Assembly: GCA_900543795.1 (NCBI GenBank)
Contig: UQSH01000021.1
Span: 1 to 25,587, forward strand
DNA length: 25,587 bases
Source of the DNA: an uncultured Oscillospiraceae bacterium
GTDB lineage: Bacteria > Bacillota > Clostridia > Oscillospirales > Acutalibacteraceae
Direction of reading: 5' to 3'
In this document: piece by piece, positions 8,064-15,228 of the stretch
Layout: each line of letters starts with the position of its first letter
Numbering within the stretch: position 1 is the stretch's first letter
The notes under the pieces: model-generated
The model's input: the letters and a program-made list of their open reading frames with translations, nothing else
What the model was told of the DNA's origin: nothing
Databases searched by the model: none
Translations under genes and position numbers: made by a program

Positions 8064-8978
8064 TTAATATTTTTTAAATGCACGAAGCCTTGATGAACGA
8101 GCTCTCGGGTTTTCTTCAAGCTCGGCATCGCTCGGCGATTTTGATTTAAACGGCAATTCTCCCTTTGGCTTGTTTCCGCATACACAAACGGGAAATTCCC
8201 TTGGGCATGTGCAGCCCCTTGTCCACTCGGCAAATTTTTCTTTAACAATTCTGTCTTCAAGCGAATGGAAGGTAATAACGGCAATTATTCCTCCGGGATT
8301 AAGGCAATCAAAAGCGTCATCAAGTGCTCGGGAAAGCTTTTCAAGCTCTCCGTTTACCTCAATTCTTATTGCCTGAAAGGTTTTTCTTGCAGGATGTCCC
8401 TTTTTAAGCTCCTTCGCAGGCATTGACGCCTTAATAATATCTACAAGCTCAAGGGTTGTTTCAATAGGCTTCTCCTGCCTTGCCCTAACTATATTTTTTG
8501 CAATGCTTCTGCTGAATTTTTCCTCTCCGTAGCACCAAATAATATCGGCAAGCTCTGTTTCGCAATAGCCGTTTACAACATCATAGGCAGAGAGCCCCTG
8601 CTTTGACATTCGCATATCAAGAGGAGCGTTTTGATGAAACGAGAAGCCTCTTTCTGCATTATCAAGCTGAAAGGAGCTTACTCCCAAATCAAGAAGCAAG
8701 CCGTCTATTTTTTCAATATTCAAAGAAGCTAAAATGCTTTTTATTTCGCAGAAATTAGAATGAACAATGCTTACATTATCAAGCTGCGATAATCTTTCGT
8801 TTAAGGTTTTTATTGCATCGGGATCTTGATCTATTGCGATAAGGCGCTTTGCCGTTTTGGCAATTTCCTTTGAATGACCGCCTCCGCCTGCCGTGCCGTC
8901 TGCAATAATTTTATTTTCATTTAATTCAAGAGCAGAAATTGCTTCATCAAACAGAACGCTTTTGTGAATAAATTCCAT
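8064..8978 (-). CDS. rsmH: 16S rRNA (cytosine(1402)-N4)-methyltransferase RsmH (MraW)
   Basis: RsmH methylates N4 of C1402 in 16S rRNA, tuning the ribosomal P site. The 304-residue protein begins with the family signature HKSVLFDEAI and the SAM-binding loop ADGTAGGGGHS at about 27-36. It carries LLLDLGVSSFQLD and the downstream FHSLEDRIVK motif. A cluster of cysteines near the C-terminus (CTCPREFPVCVCG) is typical of the family. Its ATG overlaps the mraZ stop codon as TAATG, indicating translational coupling. It is the second gene of the dcw operon. Confidence 0.96.
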   Translation of the reverse strand: MEFIHKSVLFDEAISALELNENKIIADGTAGGGGHSKEIAKTAKRLIAIDQDPDAIKTLNERLSQLDNVSIVHSNFCEIKSILASLNIEKIDGLLLDLGVSSFQLDNAERGFSFHQNAPLDMRMSKQGLSAYDVVNGYCETELADIIWCYGEEKFSRSIAKNIVRARQEKPIETTLELVDIIKASMPAKELKKGHPARKTFQAIRIEVNGELEKLSRALDDAFDCLNPGGIIAVITFHSLEDRIVKEKFAEWTRGCTCPREFPVCVCGNKPKGELPFKSKSPSDAELEENPRARSSRLRAFKKY

Positions 8979-9442
8979 TATTCACCGCCCGCTTTGCTTG
9001 CATTAACCTTGTCCATCAAATCGTAAATTCCAAGTGAGGAATCAAAGGTTTTCTGCATTTTATCGAATTCCGAGCAATTCCATATTTCAATGGTTTTTCC
9101 GTTTCCCTCGAAAATAACATCGCTGTCGTTAGCCAAAAGTGCAAGCTCTTTAAGACGCTGATTAAGAGTAAATCTGCCCTGGGCATCAAGAGTGCACTCC
9201 TCTGCATTGCGGAGAAAATCCTTTGAGGTTTCATATTTTTGATTTTCAGTTCCCTTTTGCATATTTGCATAGGTTAATTCAAATTCCTCGATAGGATAAA
9301 GAGTTATACATTTACAGCCCTTAACGGTTACTGCAACCATATAAAACTCTTTACCGAGCCTTTCTCTCCATTTGGTAGGAACAGAAAGCCTGCCCTTGCT
9401 GTCTAACTTATAATTATCAAGCGTACCGACAAATAGATTCAC
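8978..9442 (-). CDS. mraZ: Transcriptional regulator MraZ
   Basis: MraZ is an AbrB-like ring-forming DNA-binding protein that controls its own dcw operon by binding short direct repeats near the promoter. The 154-residue protein has two SpoVT/AbrB-type swapped-hairpin halves, each with the family motif. The first is DSKGRLSVPTKWRE (about 15-28) and the second DAQGRFTLNQRLKE (about 87-100). The start codon is GTG with AAAGGAG nine bases upstream. It is the first gene of the cluster. The matching regulatory sites, a consensus promoter and a phased repeat array, lie in the leader. Confidence 0.96.
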   Translation of the reverse strand: MNLFVGTLDNYKLDSKGRLSVPTKWRERLGKEFYMVAVTVKGCKCITLYPIEEFELTYANMQKGTENQKYETSKDFLRNAEECTLDAQGRFTLNQRLKELALLANDSDVIFEGNGKTIEIWNCSEFDKMQKTFDSSLGIYDLMDKVNASKAGGE

Positions 9443-9507
9443 AAGCCTTCTCTCCTTTCCAAAAGTTATTTTTTAGTTCAAAAACAGGATTTTCTGCCTT
9501 TAAATTT

Positions 9508-9547
9508 GGGATTTACTTGAATTTTAAGGGATTTTAAAGGAATTTCT
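9508..9547 (-). promoter_or_regulatory. Candidate MraZ operator: four boxes at 10-bp spacing
   Basis: On the plus strand, four similar boxes start at 9508 (gggattt), 9518 (tgaattt), 9528 (gggattt) and 9538 (aggaatt). They are spaced exactly 10 bp apart, one helical turn, between the predicted transcription start of mraZ and its GTG. In other bacteria MraZ oligomers bind three or four short direct repeats with about this spacing upstream of mraZ. The box sequence differs from the published E. coli and Mycoplasma boxes, so the assignment rests on position and phasing. Confidence 0.6.
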
Positions 9548-9560
9548 CCCTCATACGCTA

Positions 9561-9589
9561 ATTATAATAGCAGTTAAAGTCATTGTCAA
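9561..9589 (-). promoter_or_regulatory. Consensus SigA promoter of the dcw operon
   Basis: TTGACA (9589-9584), a 17-base spacer and TATAAT (9566-9561) match both hexamers perfectly. The expected start is near 9554, giving a leader of about 110 bases that carries the phased repeat array and the mraZ Shine-Dalgarno site. A full-consensus promoter would be very strong unless repressed, which fits control by MraZ. Confidence 0.88.
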
Positions 9590-9635
9590 GAGGAATTTAT
9601 CGTGATTTAATATTGTAACAGAATTGTAATAATTA

Positions 9636-9664
9636 TTGTTTTGAGTGCTCTTATATGTTATAAT
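9636..9664 (+). promoter_or_regulatory. Candidate promoter of the GPH transporter
   Basis: TATAAT at 9659-9664 is preceded after 17 bases by a weak -35, TTGTTT (9636-9641). The start would be near 9671, leaving a very short leader with the CGGAGG Shine-Dalgarno site. The -10 overlaps an upstream in-frame GTG (9645), which argues against that GTG as the start codon. Confidence 0.5.
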
Positions 9665-9686
9665 CACAGCATCGGAGGTTTATTTT

Positions 9687-11075
9687 ATGGCAGATTACAA
9701 AACAACTTGGAGGGAAAAGCTCGGCTACGGAGTTGGCGCAATAGGGCTTGACCTTTCCTATGGATTATTTTATTCATACCTTTCATATTATCTTTCAAGC
9801 GTTTTGGGGCTTAAAGAAGGATTTTTACTTTTGCTGACTCCCCTTGCAAGAATTTGGGACGGTGTTAACGACCCGATTATGGGAGCGATAGTTGACAGCA
9901 CCAAAACAAAAATGGGAAAATACAGACCTTGGATTGTTATAGGTGCAATGTCTAATGCAATTGTTCTTTCGCTTTTATTCACCTCCTTTGGAATGAGCGG
10001 TACTAAGCTTTACATTTATATTGCCGTTATGTATATCCTTTGGGGAATGACAAACACAATGGCTGATATTCCCTATTGGTCTATGGTGCCGAGCTTCACA
10101 AATGACCCGAAGGACAGAAATCTTATTGCCACAGTTGCAAGAACATTCAGCGGTATCGGTCAGGGACTTATAACAATATTAACACCAATGATTTTGCCGC
10201 TTCTTTCAAGCGGAATGGAAACAACCGACAAAGGATACAGTGCAGGCGGATTTTCAAAATGGGCAATGATATGTGCGGCATTTCTTGTTTTCTTCTCTGT
10301 TGTTTGTGTTTTATCAACAAAGGAGCGAAATGTTGTTTACAGCAACGAAAAATTCAGCTTCAAAAAAATGTTTAAGGTTATAGCTCATAACGACCAGCTT
10401 ATAGTTTTTATGGTGTTTGCAATGATTTCAAACGCAGGCTGGTACCTAACAAGCGGAACCGCCGTTTATTACTTTACGGATGTTTTGGGAGAGCCAACGG
10501 CGCAAAGCCTTTTTGCAACGATAGGTGCAGTCGGCTCTGCACTTGGATTACTTGTTATTCCCGTTCTTGAAAAGAAATTATCAAACAGAACGATATATCA
10601 AATTTCGCTTATAACGGCAATTATCGGATATGTGCTTATGTATATTTTCGGACCTGTTTTAAAGATAACAATTGCGCTTGACATTTGCTATATTATTGCA
10701 AGCATCGGCATTGGCTCAATGTTTGTTGCACAAACGATATTCCTTGCAGACATAGTTGATTACGGCGAATTCAAATCGGGAAAGAGAAACGAAAGCATAA
10801 CCTTTTCCATGAAGGGCTTTCTTCAAAAAATGGCATACACAATCCAAACGATTATCCTTTTCGGCGGCTTGGGTATTATGAATTACAATTCACAGATAAC
10901 AACAGGTGCAGTTAACGACGGCACAAAAACGGCAATAGGCATTATCTGCTTTGCAGTTCCGCCGGCTCTTATTGCAATTTCACTTATTGTTTTCACAACA
11001 AAATTCAAAATTCACGGCGAGCTGAGAAAGCAGGTTCACGATTACATTTCGGAAAAGCGTGCAGGCGCAAAATAA
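9687..11075 (+). CDS. GPH-family (MelB-like) sugar:cation symporter
   Basis: Twelve-helix major-facilitator secondary transporter of the glycoside-pentoside-hexuronide:cation family, moving a sugar or glycoside with Na+ or H+. From the ATG at 9687 (GGAGG eight bases upstream) it has 462 residues. It retains ARIWDGVNDPIMG, whose Asp58 and Asp62 match the cation-binding Asp55/Asp59 of E. coli MelB. Asp22 and Asp127 (in ADIPYW) match the MelB sugar-site residues Asp19 and Asp124. GKYRPW and ADIVDYGE are also conserved. These alignments are made from memory of the MelB sequence. It is the only plus-strand gene, has its own promoter and terminator, and has no sugar enzyme beside it, so the substrate cannot be inferred. 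Confidence 0.92.
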   Translation: MADYKTTWREKLGYGVGAIGLDLSYGLFYSYLSYYLSSVLGLKEGFLLLLTPLARIWDGVNDPIMGAIVDSTKTKMGKYRPWIVIGAMSNAIVLSLLFTSFGMSGTKLYIYIAVMYILWGMTNTMADIPYWSMVPSFTNDPKDRNLIATVARTFSGIGQGLITILTPMILPLLSSGMETTDKGYSAGGFSKWAMICAAFLVFFSVVCVLSTKERNVVYSNEKFSFKKMFKVIAHNDQLIVFMVFAMISNAGWYLTSGTAVYYFTDVLGEPTAQSLFATIGAVGSALGLLVIPVLEKKLSNRTIYQISLITAIIGYVLMYIFGPVLKITIALDICYIIASIGIGSMFVAQTIFLADIVDYGEFKSGKRNESITFSMKGFLQKMAYTIQTIILFGGLGIMNYNSQITTGAVNDGTKTAIGIICFAVPPALIAISLIVFTTKFKIHGELRKQVHDYISEKRAGAK

Positions 11076-11082
11076 AGCAACA

Positions 11083-11120
11083 AAAAAGCTCCTCAGGAAT
11101 AAAATCCTGAGGAGCTTTTT
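11083..11120. terminator. Bidirectional intrinsic terminator between convergent genes
   Basis: A perfect 16-bp inverted repeat (11083-11098 with 11105-11120) with a six-base loop contains a GC-rich core flanked by A and T runs. It ends transcription from the GPH transporter on the plus strand. It can also serve the rsmD-coaD-coiled-coil operon arriving on the minus strand. Confidence 0.95.
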
Positions 11121-11146
11121 GATTATCTGTATTCAGTTAAAAGGAA

Positions 11147-11707
11147 TTATTCGGCAGAACCTTTTTTATTGTTCATACCCTGACGGATTCTTCTTACATC
11201 CGAAAGAGCTCTGTAAAGCGAATCATCAATAGCAAGAAGAGTATCGTCTGCATAATTATTAACGGCGGTGAGCATTTCACGGCTCTTGTTTTGTGCAGAT
11301 GTTACCATATCGTTTGCCTGAGTTGTTGCGTTGCCGAGAATTTCGGTTGCCTGATTTTGAGCGTCTCGAATGTAAGCGTCGCCCTCCTCCTTGGCCTTTG
11401 CGATAATATCAGCCGCCTCTGCCTGTGCGGTTTGGGTTATTTGGTCGCGGGCAACAAGCTCTCTTGCCTGATTTTGCGCCTCGGCAATAATGTCTGCGGC
11501 TTCCTTTTTTGCCTCTTCAAGAATACTGTTTCTTGAATCAACAATTGCCTTTGCCTGCTTTGTTTCCTGCGGAGTGTTAAGGCGGATATCCTCGATGATT
11601 GTTTTAATTTTTTCAACATCAACAAGGCTCTTTTTAGTCATAGGCATAGAGGTTGCATCATCAAGCACATCCTCTAAATCTTCAAGCAAAATATCTGTAT
11701 TAGTCAT
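11147..11707 (-). CDS. Hypothetical coiled-coil protein with hendecad repeats
   Basis: The function is unknown. The 186-residue soluble protein is Ala/Gln/Glu-rich with no signal peptide or membrane helix. Residues about 62-150 form one long helix with an 11-residue period: hydrophobic residues recur at Ile90, Ile101, Tyr112, Ile123, Met134 and Met145, in blocks like AQNQATEI and TQANDM. Hendecad helices of this kind occur in ATP synthase b/V-ATPase E/G-type stalks and in some DivIVA-like scaffolds, so automatic labels such as ATPase subunit should be treated with care. Its start overlaps the end of coaD by 8 bases, with GGAG upstream, so it is translated with coaD. The C-terminus is basic. 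Confidence 0.85.
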   Translation of the reverse strand: MTNTDILLEDLEDVLDDATSMPMTKKSLVDVEKIKTIIEDIRLNTPQETKQAKAIVDSRNSILEEAKKEAADIIAEAQNQARELVARDQITQTAQAEAADIIAKAKEEGDAYIRDAQNQATEILGNATTQANDMVTSAQNKSREMLTAVNNYADDTLLAIDDSLYRALSDVRRIRQGMNNKKGSAE

Positions 11708-12191
11708 TCTTTATTTCTCCTTTACATCTTTTAATTACATCTTCTAAAATTTCCTGCGGAACAAAACGGGAAATATCGCCGTCAAGACGGCAAACCTCTT
11801 TGACCATGCTTGATGAAAGAAACATATTTTTTCCTTTTGCAGTTAAAAAAACCGTTTCTATTTCAGGCAAAAGGCTTTTATTGGTTAACGCCTGCTGAAA
11901 CTCATAATCGAAATCCGAAACGGCACGCAGACCTTTAACTATTGCAACGGCATTTCTTGATTTTGCATAAGTAACAAGAAGACCGTTGTATGTATCTATT
12001 TCAACATTTTCGCTTTGGATACATCTGCTTAACAGTTTAACTCGTTCTTCAACAGTAAAAAGCGGATGCTTTTCGCTGTTTGTCATAACAAGGACTATTA
12101 CCTTGTCAAACAGAGCCGCTGCCCGTTCGATAATATCCTTATGGCCGAGGGTTACCGGATCAAAGCTTCCGGGACAAATTGCTATTTTCAT
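11700..12191 (-). CDS. coaD: Phosphopantetheine adenylyltransferase CoaD
   Basis: CoaD adenylates 4'-phosphopantetheine to dephospho-CoA, the penultimate step of coenzyme A synthesis in the cytoplasm. The 163-residue protein is of normal length and begins with the nucleotidyltransferase signature PGSFDPVTLGH, containing the T/HxGH motif (Thr14 to His17). It also carries KGLRAVSDFDYEFQ and, further on, FLSSSMVKE, both typical of bacterial CoaD. Its ATG overlaps the rsmD stop as ATGA. The pair rsmD-coaD is a common arrangement in Firmicutes. Confidence 0.97.
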   Translation of the reverse strand: MKIAICPGSFDPVTLGHKDIIERAAALFDKVIVLVMTNSEKHPLFTVEERVKLLSRCIQSENVEIDTYNGLLVTYAKSRNAVAIVKGLRAVSDFDYEFQQALTNKSLLPEIETVFLTAKGKNMFLSSSMVKEVCRLDGDISRFVPQEILEDVIKRCKGEIKND

Positions 12192-12736
12192 TCTTTACCG
12201 TCCTTTCGGTAAACCGTGAGTTTTATTTTACCGTAGGCTCTGCTTCGCCAAACGGTAAAATCCCCGAAACGCTCCGGCAGTTCCTCATCCCTTGCGGTTT
12301 CACAGGATATAATGCCGTTTTCATTCATTTTTTCAACAAGAAGCGGCATTGCCTTTTCAATCAATCCCTTATGATAAGGGGGATCAAGAAAAGCAATGTC
12401 ATATCTTCCGCTTCCGGAAAGAAATGAAACGGCATCTCGCAAAACAACCTGCGCTTGCTGCTCAAATCCGCAATGTGTTATATTCCGCTCGGTTACCGCC
12501 CTTGCGCTTTTGTTATTTTCAACAAAGGTGCAAAAGGAGGCACCGCGGGAAAGCGCCTCTATGCCGAGCTGACCCGAGCCTGCGAATAAATCAAGCACCT
12601 TTGCATCTTCAATTTCAAATTGAATCATACTGAAAAGCGCTTCCTTAACGCTTTCGGAGGTGGGCCTTGTTATATCCTCGCCGGGAAGAGTTTCAAGCCG
12701 TCTTCCTCTGGCAGAGCCCGTTATAACTCTCATCAT
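12188..12736 (-). CDS. rsmD: 16S rRNA (guanine(966)-N2)-methyltransferase RsmD
   Basis: RsmD methylates N2 of G966 in 16S rRNA. The protein has 182 residues from the first ATG (two ATGs in tandem; the one at 12733 would give the more typical MRVITG start). It contains the SAM-binding motif VLDLFAGSGQLGIEAL (about 47-62) and the catalytic DPPY at 118-121. RPTSESVKEALF near residue 25 is characteristic of the family. A strong promoter and a leader hairpin lie directly upstream. It is the first gene of a three-gene operon with coaD and the coiled-coil protein. Confidence 0.95.
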   Translation of the reverse strand: MMRVITGSARGRRLETLPGEDITRPTSESVKEALFSMIQFEIEDAKVLDLFAGSGQLGIEALSRGASFCTFVENNKSARAVTERNITHCGFEQQAQVVLRDAVSFLSGSGRYDIAFLDPPYHKGLIEKAMPLLVEKMNENGIISCETARDEELPERFGDFTVWRSRAYGKIKLTVYRKDGKE

Positions 12737-12754
12737 AAAAGCATTATCCCCTGC

Positions 12755-12782
12755 AAGCAGCTTAGTGATGTACTAACTGCTT
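12755..12782 (-). promoter_or_regulatory. Leader hairpin upstream of rsmD
   Basis: Stem 12755-12760 with 12777-12782 continues as 12762-12766 with 12772-12776, with one bulged base and a five-base loop (11 bp in all). It lies between the promoter and the weak AGGGG Shine-Dalgarno site of rsmD. No U-tract follows. It may stabilise the mRNA or modulate initiation. Confidence 0.45.
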
Positions 12783-12799
12783 AATATTATACAACTAAC

Positions 12800-12828
12800 A
12801 TTATACATTTGATATTCGATATAGTCAA
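12800..12828 (-). promoter_or_regulatory. SigA promoter of the rsmD-coaD operon
   Basis: TTGACT (12828-12823), a 17-base spacer and TATAAT (12805-12800) match consensus at 11 of 12 positions. A second TATAAT lies 14 bases downstream (12791-12786) but has no well-placed -35. This marks an independent transcription unit after uvrC. Confidence 0.8.
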
Positions 12829-12845
12829 GATTAGAAATATTATTT

Positions 12846-14669
12846 TTACAAATTGTGATAAAATTTGTAAATATTCAAAGCATTTTTTTCTGATATTGAC
12901 GGACACTCGCAAAGCTCCTCAACAGAACATTGCTTAATTTTTGAAACAGTTTTAAAATGCTTCAAAAGAGCCCTTGCCTTTGCCTCGCCAATCCCCTCAA
13001 TCTGCATAAGACCTGATGAAAAAGAGGATTTTTTATGCCTTGTGCGGTGATAGCTGACTGCAAAGCGGTGCACCTCCTCCTGTATGCTCGAAACAAGAGT
13101 AAATGCGCTTCTGTTTGAATTAATTTCAATTTCTCCCAAGCCGCAGGCAATTGCACGGGTGCGGTGCTTACTATCCTTAACCATTCCGAAAACGGGAACA
13201 TTAAGCCCCATTTTTTCGATGACGGGCAAAACGGCATTCACCTGCTGCTGTCCGCCGTCAAGCAAAATAAGGTCGGGAAGAATTTTAAATGTGCTTCCCT
13301 CCTCATCGTTATAATAATGATTAAAGCGGCGTGTTAAAACCTCGTTCATTGAGCCAACATCATTCTGCCCCTCAAAGCCCTTAACCGCAAAGCGTTTATA
13401 CGCCTGCTTCATCGGTCTGCCGTTATGAAAAACAACCATGCCTGCAACATTATCTGCGCCGAAGGTGTGGGAAATATCATAGCTTTCAATATACTCGGGA
13501 GGCTTCGGAAGGCCGAGAAGCCCTGCAAGCTCTTCAAGTGCGTTAAACTCCCTGCCGAGTCTACCTTCGTTTTGTGCAAGGTGCTCCTGTGCATTTCTTA
13601 TGCACATATTAACAATCGAAAGATGCTCTCCTCTTTGCGGATGAATAAATTCAACCCTTTTGCCTCTTTGCTCTTCAAGAAGGCGCAATAACAGCTCCTC
13701 ATCCTCTATTTCGCCGTCAACGGCAATTCTTAACGGTATTCTGCTTCTCATTGAATAATAACGCTCAATGAGCTCAAGCCTTGCCGATTTTAAATCGTCA
13801 ACCGTGTCAATAAGCCAAAACTCGCTATCTGTCAGCCGACCGTTTTCAAATCTGATAACCTCAAAGCAGGCTTTCTTTTTGCCGTTTACGAGAGCAAAAA
13901 CATCCTCCTCCGGAACATTAATTGAAACAACCTTTTGCTTTTCATCAAGATTTTTAATCGCCTTAATCCTGTCGCGCAGCTTAGCCGCCTCTTCAAATTT
14001 AAGCTCCTCCGAGAGCCTGTTCATTTGTGCCGTCATATCCTTAACGGCAGACTGGCTTCCGCCTTTTAAAAAGGAAATTGCATCCTTAACATTATTAACA
14101 TATTCTGCCTGCGTTATTCTTGCGGCGCACGGAGCGCAGCAAAGCCCCATAAATCCGTTTAAGCACGGCCTTGATTTGCCGTAATCCCTCGGGAACACCT
14201 TACTGCACCTTGGCAGCTTAAAGATTTTAAGCGTTTCCTCAACCGCCTGCTTAACTGAAAAGGTTGAAACATAAGGGCCTATATACTCAGCTCCGTCATC
14301 ATCTATTCTTTTACATTCCGATATACGAGGAAACTCGCCCTTTGTTATTTTTATATAGTTATATCCCTTATCATCTTTAAGCAGAATATTATATTTCGGT
14401 TGGTGCTGCTTGATTAGAGAACATTCAAGCACAAGCGCTTCAAACTCCGTGTCAACAAGAATGTAATCAAAATCATCAACATTTTCAACCATTCTGATTA
14501 CTTTAAGGGAATGATTTGAATGAGAGCCGAAATAAGATGAAACTCTGTTTTTAAGCTTTTTCGCCTTGCCGATATATATAATTTTTTTATCCTTATTTTT
14601 CATTATATACACTCCCGGCTGCATCGGAAGCGCCATTGCCTTTTTGCGAAGCTCTTTAACAGTTATAAT
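12846..14669 (-). CDS. uvrC: Excinuclease ABC subunit C (UvrC)
   Basis: UvrC makes both incisions around bulky DNA lesions in nucleotide excision repair with UvrAB. It has an N-terminal GIY-YIG nuclease (PGVYIMK, YIGKAKKLKNR, catalytic Glu in ALVLECSLIK), a cysteine set resembling the UvrC iron-sulfur site (C144, C158, C166, C170 from the first ATG), a UVR motif (LSEELKFEEAAKLRD), an RNase H-like nuclease (SYDISHTFG, LILLDGG) and a C-terminal helix-hairpin-helix. The first in-frame ATG (14636, 596 aa) lacks a well-spaced Shine-Dalgarno site. The eleven upstream codons read ITVKELRKKA-like sequence expected of a UvrC N-terminus, just after AAAGGGG. The start is therefore probably ATT 14669 or ATA 14666 (607 or 606 aa). 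Transcribed from its own promoter. Confidence 0.95.
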   Translation of the reverse strand: MITVKELRKKAMALPMQPGVYIMKNKDKKIIYIGKAKKLKNRVSSYFGSHSNHSLKVIRMVENVDDFDYILVDTEFEALVLECSLIKQHQPKYNILLKDDKGYNYIKITKGEFPRISECKRIDDDGAEYIGPYVSTFSVKQAVEETLKIFKLPRCSKVFPRDYGKSRPCLNGFMGLCCAPCAARITQAEYVNNVKDAISFLKGGSQSAVKDMTAQMNRLSEELKFEEAAKLRDRIKAIKNLDEKQKVVSINVPEEDVFALVNGKKKACFEVIRFENGRLTDSEFWLIDTVDDLKSARLELIERYYSMRSRIPLRIAVDGEIEDEELLLRLLEEQRGKRVEFIHPQRGEHLSIVNMCIRNAQEHLAQNEGRLGREFNALEELAGLLGLPKPPEYIESYDISHTFGADNVAGMVVFHNGRPMKQAYKRFAVKGFEGQNDVGSMNEVLTRRFNHYYNDEEGSTFKILPDLILLDGGQQQVNAVLPVIEKMGLNVPVFGMVKDSKHRTRAIACGLGEIEINSNRSAFTLVSSIQEEVHRFAVSYHRTRHKKSSFSSGLMQIEGIGEAKARALLKHFKTVSKIKQCSVEELCECPSISEKNALNIYKFYHNL

Positions 14670-14702
14670 CTCATCCCCTTTCGGATATTTCTTTGCGAAA
14701 CA

Positions 14703-14731
14703 ATTTTAACATAAAACAGATTATTCGTAAA
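14703..14731 (-). promoter_or_regulatory. Candidate promoter of uvrC
   Basis: TTTACG (14731-14726), a 17-base spacer and TAAAAT (14708-14703) match 9 of 12 consensus positions. They lie immediately after the U-tract of the HPr terminator. A transcript would begin near 14696, about 27 bases before the proposed ATT start codon. Confidence 0.55.
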
Positions 14732-14733
14732 GC

Positions 14734-14764
14734 AAAAAAATAAGCGTAGTTAAACCACGCTTAT
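14734..14764 (-). terminator. Intrinsic terminator of the HPr gene
   Basis: On the minus strand an 8-bp stem (14764-14757 with 14747-14740) with a nine-base loop is followed by seven U (14740-14734). This is a standard Rho-independent terminator about 40 bases after the HPr stop codon. Confidence 0.9.
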
Positions 14765-14805
14765 CCTTTACCTATTATGTTCTAATTAATCAGTCTGTTT
14801 GGCTA

Positions 14806-15069
14806 TCAGTCTGCAAAGCCGCTTTTAACGAGAGCAACAAGACCTTCGACAGCCTCTTCCTCATCTGAGCCGTCAGCAATAATACGGATATCCGTTCCGC
14901 CCATAATGCCGAGAGAAAGAACGCCTAAAAGAGATTTTGCATTAACTCTTCTTTCTTCCTTTTCTACCCAGATTGACGATTTAAACTCATTAGCCTTCTG
15001 GATAAAGAAAGTTGCGGGGCGTGCATGTAATCCAACCTGATTTTCAACCTTTACATCTTTTACAAACAT
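14806..15069 (-). CDS. HPr family phosphocarrier protein
   Basis: Small phosphocarrier of the sugar phosphotransferase system, or a catabolite-repression HPr/Crh-like protein. The 87 residues from the ATG at 15069 (AGAGG seven bases upstream) place the phospho-accepting histidine at exactly position 15 (GLHARPA) and the HPr-kinase serine at position 46 (NAKSLLG). This supports that start over the ATG at 15084. Having His15 and Ser46 implies both PTS transfer and CcpA-type signalling of the Firmicutes type. It has its own promoter and terminator and no ptsI (enzyme I) beside it, so it is monocistronic. Confidence 0.93.
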   Translation of the reverse strand: MFVKDVKVENQVGLHARPATFFIQKANEFKSSIWVEKEERRVNAKSLLGVLSLGIMGGTDIRIIADGSDEEEAVEGLVALVKSGFAD

Positions 15070-15131
15070 AATATAACCTCTCATCTAAAAAGTCAGTAAA
15101 AATACTAATTTTTTATTTAACTGTATTACAT

Positions 15132-15159
15132 ATTATACCACTAAACAAAATTTGGTCAA
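15132..15159 (-). promoter_or_regulatory. SigA promoter of the HPr gene
   Basis: TTGACC (15159-15154), a 16-base spacer and TATAAT (15137-15132) match 11 of 12 consensus positions. The predicted leader is about 55 bases. Confidence 0.8.
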
Positions 15160-15228
15160 TGAATTGTGCCAAAGTTCGTATGACTTGTAAATTAGACACA
15201 AAATATGGTGCTTCGTTTTGTGCAAAAT

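Noticed and set aside
7988..8284. 98-codon minus-strand ORF overlapping rsmH and the ftsL-like gene
   Set aside because: It is an out-of-frame shadow of rsmH and does not resemble a known family.
9645..9686. GTG start giving a longer GPH transporter
   Set aside because: This GTG overlaps the predicted promoter and lacks a ribosome-binding site; the ATG at 9687 has GGAGG at ideal spacing and gives the usual MelB-type N-terminus.
12848..12872. Inverted repeat overlapping the uvrC stop codon
   Set aside because: A 9-bp AT-rich stem followed by an A-rich stretch rather than U; part of it is coding, so it is not called as a terminator.
15197..15222. Hairpin after trmD (7-bp stem)
   Set aside because: The stem is AT-rich with a long loop and no U-tract on the minus strand; too weak to call a terminator.
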